Shown here: positions 58,004 through 64,000 of the stretch, piece after piece
Layout: the number at the start of each line of letters is the position of its first letter
Numbering within the stretch: position 1 is the stretch's first letter
Assembly (NCBI RefSeq): GCF_003112695.1
Contig: NZ_BFBP01000005.1
Coordinates: 439-64,438, forward strand
Reading direction: 5' to 3'
Source of the DNA: Azospira sp. I13
GTDB taxonomy: Bacteria > Pseudomonadota > Gammaproteobacteria > Burkholderiales > Rhodocyclaceae
Length of the DNA: 64,000 nt
Made by a program: the position numbers and the translations under genes
The notes under the pieces: generated by a model
What the model was told of the DNA's origin: nothing
The model's database searches: none
The model's input: only the letters and a program-made list of their open reading frames with translations

Positions 58004-58621
58004 TCAGCGCGGCTTGAAGGTGGGAACAGAAATCTTGAAGACGATGGCGGCCCAGCGCAGGCCGAAAATCAAGCCAGCGGCCAGCCAGGCTGACCAGACG
58101 GGGGAAACGCCGAACTCCTGCAGGCCGATGAGCAGCAGGCAGCCGGCCAGGGCGGCCGAGGCGTAGAGTTCTCCCGGCAGGAAGATGAGCGGCACCTGGT
58201 TGCAGAAGATGTCCCGCACCACGCCGCCGAAGACGCCGGTGATGACCCCCATGAGGCTGGCCACCAGCCAGGGGGCATGCCAGTGCAGGGCCGCCTGGGT
58301 GCCAAGGACGGCGAAGAGGGCCAGGCCCAGGGCATCAGGGTAGAGGAAGAGGCGGGGCGACACAGGATGCCGGCGCACCAGGAAGAAAGTCAGCAGGCCA
58401 GTGCCGAAAGCGGCCAGCAGATAGGTCTGGTCCACCACCCAGAAGACATTGCGGTCCAGCAGCACATCCCGCACCGTGCCGCCGCCGAGCCCGGTGGCCA
58501 CGGCGACCATGACCGCACCCACCAGATCCATGCCCTTGCGTTCGGCTTCAAAAACGCCCGTGGCGGCGCTCACTGCCACGGCCACCAGGCCGACCCAGTA
58601 AAGCAGATCGGCCAGGGCCAT
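58004..58621 (-). CDS. UPF0126 / TRIC-type membrane protein (YicG-like)
   Basis: 205 residues, about seven hydrophobic segments. Two homologous halves carry the paired motifs GLGGGTVRDVLLDRNVFWV and GVFGGVVRDIFCNQVPLIF, diagnostic of this family. It is structurally like trimeric intracellular cation channels; the transported ion here is unknown. Its ATG shares one base with the smpB stop, so it is translated from the smpB transcript. Confidence 0.9.
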   Translation of the reverse strand: MALADLLYWVGLVAVAVSAATGVFEAERKGMDLVGAVMVAVATGLGGGTVRDVLLDRNVFWVVDQTYLLAAFGTGLLTFFLVRRHPVSPRLFLYPDALGLALFAVLGTQAALHWHAPWLVASLMGVITGVFGGVVRDIFCNQVPLIFLPGELYASAALAGCLLLIGLQEFGVSPVWSAWLAAGLIFGLRWAAIVFKISVPTFKPR

Positions 58622-59067
58622 CAGGCCTTCACCCGCAGGAGGCGCTGCTTTTCCCGGTCCCAGTCCCGCTGCTTTTCGGTTTCCCGCTTGTCGTGCTGCT
58701 TCTTGCCCTTGGCCAGGCCGATCTCGGCCTTGATGCGGCCCCGGGTGTAGTGCAGGTCGATGGGCACCAGGGCATAGCCGGCCCGCTCCACCTTGCCGAT
58801 GAGCTTGTCGATCTGCTCCCGGTGCAGCAGCAGCTTGCGGGTGCGGGTCGGCTCCGGGGTGACGTGGGTGGAAGCGGTGGGTAGGGCCGTCAGATGCATT
58901 CCCAGCAGCCAGATTTCGCCACGCTTGATGACGACGTAGGCTTCCTTGAGATTAACCCGGCCGGCACGGATGGCCTTGACCTCCCACCCTTCGAGGGCGA
59001 GGCCAGCCTCGACCTTCTCCTCGATGAAGTAGTCGTGAAAGGCTTTCTTGTTGTTGGTGATGCTCAT
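58621..59067 (-). CDS. smpB: SsrA-binding protein SmpB
   Basis: 148 residues. It binds tmRNA and brings it to stalled ribosomes. The OB-fold begins [40 protein letters not shown], and the C-terminal tail is basic ([25 protein letters not shown]). The tmRNA gene itself is not in the neighbouring sequence. Co-transcribed with the UPF0126 gene. Confidence 0.98.
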   Translation of the reverse strand: MSITNNKKAFHDYFIEEKVEAGLALEGWEVKAIRAGRVNLKEAYVVIKRGEIWLLGMHLTALPTASTHVTPEPTRTRKLLLHREQIDKLIGKVERAGYALVPIDLHYTRGRIKAEIGLAKGKKQHDKRETEKQRDWDREKQRLLRVKA

Positions 59068-59361
59068 CGGGCCGGGCTTTCCGCTAAAAGTCCGCCATTT
59101 TAATGGTCTGGCGGGGATAAAGCCATGGCGGTGAATGGGTCGGGTGAAGCATCCCGGGGAAGTCGAACCATGGTTTGGAGTGATTGTACGTAGATGGCCG
59201 TACAGCGGGTGAATTCATGGCTTTGATCCTGCCGAAGCCCTGGGTTGGTGGGTGGTGGCTGCGGTATGATCCCGGTATTAGATTGGCAACATTCGTAAAA
59301 CCTCCGTCATCAGCCAGCCCCGGTCTTGCCGGGCAGCCATTTCAAAGAAGAGGATAACCCC

Positions 59362-61398
59362 ATGCCCCAAGCCTACCAGCGGCAGCCCATTGCCCGACAG
59401 ATCATCATGGCGGCCGCCGCCCTGCTCATCGCCATATTTTCGGTGATGACCTACCTGGCCACCTCCATGGCCGCCAAGTCCTCCATCCAGCTGGCCGAGA
59501 GCGACCTCAAGGAACAGATGCACATCCTCGGCGATGTGCTGGACAGCATGTTCGAGGGCGTATTGGCCCGGGGTGAGCGGCAAGCCGGCTTCTTCAAGCG
59601 CCAGTTGCCCGGGGAGGTGACCCTGGGCCAGGGCATGGTGGCCTCTGGCGGTGTGGAGCTGCCGGTGATCCGGGTCGGCAATGAAGTTTTCAACAACAAC
59701 CATCGCCTGCTGCAGAATTTTCAGGATTTGACGGGTGAAGATGCCGCCGTCCTGGTGATCCACGATGGCAAGCTGTACCGGGCTGCCACCCTGCTGAAGA
59801 AGGATGGTGCCTACATGGATGGCGTGCCCCTGGGTGCCGACGACCCGGTGAGCAAGGCCATCCTCCAGGGCAAGGACTACGCCGGCTTGGTGATTCGCAA
59901 CGGCGCTTATTTCTTCAGCACCGTAAAGGCCCTGAAGACGCCGGAAGGTAAGGTCTTCGGCGGCCTTTCCGTGCGCATCAAGCTGGATACGGAACTGGCC
60001 CGCACCCGGGAGCTGTTTTCCAATATCAAGGTGGCGAAGACCGGCTATGTCTATATCGCCCGGCCAACCCAGGACGAGAAGACTGTCGCCGAATTTGTCG
60101 TCCACCCCACCCTGCAGGGCAAGACCCTGGAAGGCGCCGCTGCGGAAGCCCGGGACAGCCTGACCAAGGTGGTCAAGGGGCCTGATGGCCTGCTGCGCTA
60201 CAGCGTTGCCGATGAAACCGGTCGGCTGCGGGAAAAACTCGGCGTCGCAGCAACTTCAGAGCGCTGGGGCTGGCGTCTGGTGGGGGCGGCCTGGCTTGAT
60301 GAATTTCTTGAGGAAAGCTTGAAGCTGCGCGATTTTCTCATCATTGCCAGTGCCATTTCCGCCTTGCTCTCCTGCGCTGTCATCTTTTTCCTGGTGCGCC
60401 AGCGCCTGGGGCCCCTGGCTGATTTCATGCGCCAGATGGACCGCCTGGGCAGCGGCGACCTGACCATCAGCGTGGCTGAGGCCGATGCTCGCAGCGACAA
60501 CGAAATCCATCGGCTGGGGCATTCCCTCAATGTCACCGCGGCCAGCGTGCGCAGCCTGGTGGGTGAGATTTCTACTGCTGCCAGCCGGGTTGGCCAGGCT
60601 GCTGCGGAAGTGGAAAGTGCTTCCCGCAACGCCATGGAGGCCGCCGAGCAGCAGTCCCAGTCGGCCTCCGGCATGGCGGCTTCAGTGGAGCAGATGTCCG
60701 TCAGCATTTCCCATGTCGCCTCCAGTGCCGGCGATGCGGCCCACATCGGCGAAGAGGCTGCTGAATCCGCCCATCTGGGGCGCCGCATCGTCCAGGAAAA
60801 CGAGCAGGAAATGGAGCGCATTGCTGGGGATATCGGCCGCTCCGCCGAGGTGATCGAAAGCCTGGGCCAGCGTTCCCAGCAGATTTCCGGCATCGTCGGC
60901 GTGATCAAGGAAATCGCCGACCAGACCAATCTGCTGGCCCTCAACGCCGCCATCGAGGCGGCCCGGGCCGGTGAACAGGGCCGGGGCTTCGCCGTGGTGG
61001 CGGATGAAGTGCGCAAGCTGGCGGAGCGCACCAGCCAGTCCACCCAGGAAATCGCCAACACCATTTCGGCCATCACCAGCGAAACCCAGAGCGCCGTGTT
61101 GGGCATGCAGGTGGTCAGCCAGCAGGTGGAAGCCGGCGTGGTCCGGGCCCGGGAAGCCGGCCAGGCCCTGGAAGTGATCGATACCAACACCAGCCGTTCG
61201 GTCTCCACGGTGCGGGATATTGCCGACAGTACCCGGGAGCAGAGCGTGGTAAGCCAGGAAATCGCCCGCATGGTGGAGCAGATCGCCCAGATGGCGGAGG
61301 AGGGGAGCGCCTCTTCCACCCAGAACACGGCCTCGGCCCAGAACCTGCAACTGCTTTCCAACGAGCTTCAGCTGGCCTTGCAGCGCTTCAAGGTCTGA
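59362..61398 (+). CDS. Methyl-accepting chemotaxis protein with periplasmic Cache domain
   Basis: 678 residues from the ATG after GAGGATAACCCC. The first membrane segment ([20 protein letters not shown]) is at about residues 10-35. A roughly 300-residue periplasmic Cache-type sensor follows, with [18 protein letters not shown] and [12 protein letters not shown]. Then come a second membrane segment ([20 protein letters not shown]), HAMP, and the signalling coiled coil with tip [21 protein letters not shown]. It ends in QRFKV with no NWETF-type CheR tether. Ligand unknown. No che gene is adjacent. An ATG twelve codons upstream is less likely. Confidence 0.93.
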   Translation: MPQAYQRQPIARQIIMAAAALLIAIFSVMTYLATSMAAKSSIQLAESDLKEQMHILGDVLDSMFEGVLARGERQAGFFKRQLPGEVTLGQGMVASGGVELPVIRVGNEVFNNNHRLLQNFQDLTGEDAAVLVIHDGKLYRAATLLKKDGAYMDGVPLGADDPVSKAILQGKDYAGLVIRNGAYFFSTVKALKTPEGKVFGGLSVRIKLDTELARTRELFSNIKVAKTGYVYIARPTQDEKTVAEFVVHPTLQGKTLEGAAAEARDSLTKVVKGPDGLLRYSVADETGRLREKLGVAATSERWGWRLVGAAWLDEFLEESLKLRDFLIIASAISALLSCAVIFFLVRQRLGPLADFMRQMDRLGSGDLTISVAEADARSDNEIHRLGHSLNVTAASVRSLVGEISTAASRVGQAAAEVESASRNAMEAAEQQSQSASGMAASVEQMSVSISHVASSAGDAAHIGEEAAESAHLGRRIVQENEQEMERIAGDIGRSAEVIESLGQRSQQISGIVGVIKEIADQTNLLALNAAIEAARAGEQGRGFAVVADEVRKLAERTSQSTQEIANTISAITSETQSAVLGMQVVSQQVEAGVVRAREAGQALEVIDTNTSRSVSTVRDIADSTREQSVVSQEIARMVEQIAQMAEEGSASSTQNTASAQNLQLLSNELQLALQRFKV

Positions 61399-61436
61399 AC
61401 TCCTGCCCCGGGTCCTGGCGCCCCGGCATGACTCTG

Positions 61437-61462
61437 AACCCCGGCTCCGGCCGGGGTTTTCC
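61437..61462 (+). terminator. Terminator of the chemoreceptor gene
   Basis: AACCCCGG-CTCCGG-CCGGGGTT followed by TT, about 40 bases past the stop. Confidence 0.85.
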
Positions 61463-61530
61463 TTTCCGTGGCGTCATGGAGCTGGCGGCAAGGCTACAAT
61501 AGCGGCCTTCCTCTTATCCCCCGTCCGCCC

Positions 61531-63453
61531 GTGCCCTATCTGCAACTCAAATCCGCCTGCCTGGCCTTCGGCCACGTGCCCCTCCTGGACCACGCCGATT
61601 TCCAGCTGGACCCCGGCGAACGGGTGGCCCTGATCGGTCGCAACGGCTGCGGCAAATCCTCCCTGCTCAAGGCCCTGGCCGGCCAGGGCGGGCTGGACGA
61701 TGGCGAGGTCTGGCGCCAGCCCGGCGCGCGCATCGGCTACGTACCCCAGGAGCCGCCCTTCGACCCGGAACAGAGCGTCTTTCAGGCCGTGGTGGGGGGC
61801 ATGGGGGATACCTCGGTGCTGCTGGCCGAGTACCACGAGGTTTCCCATCGCCTGGCAGAAGAGGGGGCCGACCACGAGCCCCTGCTGGCCCGCCTGCACC
61901 AGTTGCAGACCGACCTGGAAGCCCGGGGTGCCTGGGCCGTCAATGCCCAGGCCGAAGCCGCCATCCAGCGCTTTTCCCTGGACCCGGAGGCCCGGGTGGG
62001 CGGCCTTTCCGGCGGCCAGAAGAAGCGCCTGGCCCTGGCCCAGGCCCTGGCCGTGGCGCCGGAAGTGCTGCTGCTGGACGAACCCACCAACCACCTGGAC
62101 GTGGGGGCCATCGCCTGGCTGGAAAATCTGCTCGTTGAAGCCAACGTCACCCTGCTCTTCATCACTCACGACCGGGCCTTCCTCAACCGCCTGGCCACCC
62201 GCATCGTCGAGTTGGACCGGGGCCAGCTGGTGAGTTTTCCCGGCAACTTCGCCACCTACCAGGAGCGCAAGGAGCGCATGCTGGCCGACGAGGCAGTGGT
62301 CAATGCCAAGTTCGACAAGTTTCTGGCCCAGGAAGAAGTGTGGATCCGCAAGGGCGTGGAAGCCCGGCGCACCCGCAACGAAGGCCGGGTGCTGCGCCTG
62401 GAGCAGTTGCGGCGGGATCGGGCGGCCCGGCGGGATCGCCAGGGCAAGGTCGAACTGAACCTGGATGCCGGCGAAAAGAGCGGCAAGCTGGTGGCCGAGC
62501 TGGTGCATGTCACCAAACGCTACGGCGACCGCACCATCGTGCGGGATTTCTCCACCCGCCTCATGCGCGGCGACAAGATCGGCCTGATCGGCCCCAACGG
62601 TGCTGGTAAGACCACCCTGCTGCGCCTCATTCTGGGCGAACTGCAGCCCGACGAGGGCACGGTGCGCCAGGGCACCAAGGTGGAAGTGGCCTATTTCGAC
62701 CAGTTCCGCAGCCAGTTGGACGAGGAAGCCGCCCTGGCCGACGTCATTTCCCCGGGCTCCGACTACGTGGAAATCGGCAACGAGAAAAAGCACGTCATCA
62801 GCTACCTGGGCGACTTCCTTTTCGCGCCACAGCGGGCCCGTTCGCCGGTGAAGTCCCTCTCCGGCGGCGAGCGCAACCGCCTGCTGCTGGCCCGGCTCTT
62901 CGCCCGTCCGGCCAATGTGCTGGTGCTGGACGAACCCACCAACGACCTGGATATCGAAACCCTGGAGCTGCTCGAACAGCTGCTGCAGGACTACCCGGGC
63001 ACCCTGTTCCTGGTCAGCCACGACCGGGCTTTCCTCGATAACGTGGTAACCCAGACCATCGCCGCCGAAGGCGACGGCGTGTGGCACGAGTACGCCGGTG
63101 GCTACAGCGACTGGGCGGCCTACCAGCAGAAGCGCCAGGCCGCCGAAGCAGAAGCCGCCAAGGCCCAGGCCCGGGAAGAAAAAGCTGCGGCGCCGAAGGA
63201 AGAGAAGGGCGCCAAGGCCAAGCCGGTCAAGCTTTCCTACAAGGAAACCAAGGAACTGGAAGCCCTGCCGGACCGCATTGCCGGACTGGAGGCGGAGCAG
63301 GCCGGCATCAGCCAGCGTCTGGAAGACCCGGGCCTGTACCAGCGCGACCCCCAGGAAGCCCAGCGCCTTTCCGCCCGTCTGGGCGAGATCGACGAGGAGC
63401 TGCTGGCGCTGCTCGAACGCTGGGAAGCGCTGGAAGGCAAAACCGCCGCCTGA
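61531..63453 (+). CDS. uup: ABC-F family ATPase Uup
   Basis: 640 residues from a GTG at 61531 directly before the conserved PYLQLKSACLAFG; no strong ribosome site. Two ABC domains in tandem are visible. The first has Walker A GRNGCGKSS, signature LSGGQKKRLALAQAL and Walker B LLLDEPTNHLD. The second has GPNGAGKTT, LSGGERNRLLLARLF and LVLDEPTNDLD. An Ala/Lys-rich linker leads to a C-terminal coiled coil (KETKELEALPDRIAGLEAEQ), which marks Uup among ABC-F proteins. It acts on ribosomes or branched DNA intermediates and is soluble, not a transporter. Confidence 0.93.
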   Translation: MPYLQLKSACLAFGHVPLLDHADFQLDPGERVALIGRNGCGKSSLLKALAGQGGLDDGEVWRQPGARIGYVPQEPPFDPEQSVFQAVVGGMGDTSVLLAEYHEVSHRLAEEGADHEPLLARLHQLQTDLEARGAWAVNAQAEAAIQRFSLDPEARVGGLSGGQKKRLALAQALAVAPEVLLLDEPTNHLDVGAIAWLENLLVEANVTLLFITHDRAFLNRLATRIVELDRGQLVSFPGNFATYQERKERMLADEAVVNAKFDKFLAQEEVWIRKGVEARRTRNEGRVLRLEQLRRDRAARRDRQGKVELNLDAGEKSGKLVAELVHVTKRYGDRTIVRDFSTRLMRGDKIGLIGPNGAGKTTLLRLILGELQPDEGTVRQGTKVEVAYFDQFRSQLDEEAALADVISPGSDYVEIGNEKKHVISYLGDFLFAPQRARSPVKSLSGGERNRLLLARLFARPANVLVLDEPTNDLDIETLELLEQLLQDYPGTLFLVSHDRAFLDNVVTQTIAAEGDGVWHEYAGGYSDWAAYQQKRQAAEAEAAKAQAREEKAAAPKEEKGAKAKPVKLSYKETKELEALPDRIAGLEAEQAGISQRLEDPGLYQRDPQEAQRLSARLGEIDEELLALLERWEALEGKTAA

Positions 63454-63539
63454 CCCCGCCTGCGGGGCGGCCCCGCCGGATGCCGCCCCCGGCCCTGTGA
63501 TAAACTCCGAAACCTTTCCAGCACAAGGTTTTGACGCCC

Positions 63540-64000
63540 ATGTCCGGCAATACTTTCGGCACCCTGTTTACGGTGACTTCCTTCGGCGAATCCCACGGCC
63601 CGGCCATCGGCTGCGTGGTGGATGGCTGTCCTCCCGGACTGGAACTGACCGAGGCGGACATTCAGGCCGAACTGGACCGGCGCAAGCCCGGCACTTCCCG
63701 CCACGTCACCCAGCGTCGGGAGCCGGACACCGTCGAGATTCTCTCCGGCGTCTTTGACGGCAAAACCACCGGTACCCCCATCGGCCTCTTGATCCGCAAC
63801 CAGGATCAGCGCAGCAAGGACTACGGCAACATCGCCCAGACCTTCCGCCCCGGCCATGCCGATTACGGCTACACCCAGAAATACGGCTTCCGCGACTATC
63901 GCGGCGGCGGCCGCTCCTCCGCCCGGGAAACCGCCGTGCGCGTGGCGGCTGGCGCCATTGCCCGCAAGTGGCTGCAGCAACGCTACGGCATCGGCATCCG
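63540..64000 (+). CDS. aroC: Chorismate synthase, 5' part (runs off window)
   Basis: The first 153 codons are present. [33 protein letters not shown] contains family signature 1. [35 protein letters not shown] and [27 protein letters not shown] follow. It makes chorismate from EPSP using reduced FMN. It starts 86 bases after uup. The 3' end is beyond base 64000. Confidence 0.97.
   Translation, partial: MSGNTFGTLFTVTSFGESHGPAIGCVVDGCPPGLELTEADIQAELDRRKPGTSRHVTQRREPDTVEILSGVFDGKTTGTPIGLLIRNQDQRSKDYGNIAQTFRPGHADYGYTQKYGFRDYRGGGRSSARETAVRVAAGAIARKWLQQRYGIGI

Noticed and set aside
59068-59361. tmRNA gene next to smpB
   Set aside because: No tRNA-Ala-like ends or Ala-rich tag frame could be found in the spacer.

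Overview
The window is chromosomal DNA of a GC-rich Gram-negative bacterium. The run rpsB-tsf-pyrH-frr-uppS-cdsA-dxr-rseP-bamA-skp-lpxD-fabZ-lpxA-lpxB-rnhB, parE-parC next to tRNA-Val, the CoA-based catabolic genes and the periplasmic sulfide-oxidation genes suggest a betaproteobacterium, probably Rhodocyclales (Azospira/Dechlorosoma/Thauera-like). That placement is inferred from gene content and was not searched.

Layout. 1-6.8 kb: gltX (-), tRNA-Val(CAC), parE-parC. 6.8-9.5 kb: a visibly AT-richer insert with a two-gene cassette, an AAA ATPase overlapping a small PD-(D/E)xK-like protein, which is a candidate defence system. 9.5-17.1 kb: an AraC-type regulator divergent from an acyl-CoA catabolic block (SDR dehydrogenase, thiolase, acyl-CoA dehydrogenase, alpha-methylacyl-CoA racemase, acyl-CoA ligase), suited to 2-methyl-branched acyl-CoAs. 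17.1-21.4 kb: leuA divergent from an Lrp/AsnC regulator around an inverted repeat, then a GAF/HD-GYP protein and a small secreted ORF.

21.7-30.9 kb is the sulfur region. A forward operon encodes a secreted alpha-solenoid protein (12 exact 25-residue units), a DUF302 protein, a second secreted solenoid of the same family, SoxY, SoxZ, a monohaem cytochrome c and the FccB flavoprotein. It is followed by a BigR/SqrR-type persulfide-sensing repressor with two YeeE/YedE-type transporter genes, divergent across a palindromic operator from a persulfide dioxygenase-like MBL protein and a TauE/SafE exporter. Together these would oxidise sulfide in the periplasm, carry or detoxify sulfane sulfur and export sulfite. 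The solenoid pair has no function I can name and is the most unusual part of the window.

31-39 kb: a two-cluster Fe-S protein, chromate transporter ChrA, a cytosolic molybdopterin oxidoreductase, glnD and map. 39-54.4 kb: the translation, isoprenoid, phospholipid, outer-membrane and lipid A supercluster, ending in rnhB and a SpoU-type RNA methyltransferase. 54.4-64 kb: ppsR/ppsA (divergent), a UPF0126 membrane protein with smpB, a chemoreceptor, the ABC-F ATPase uup and the 5' part of aroC, which runs off the window.
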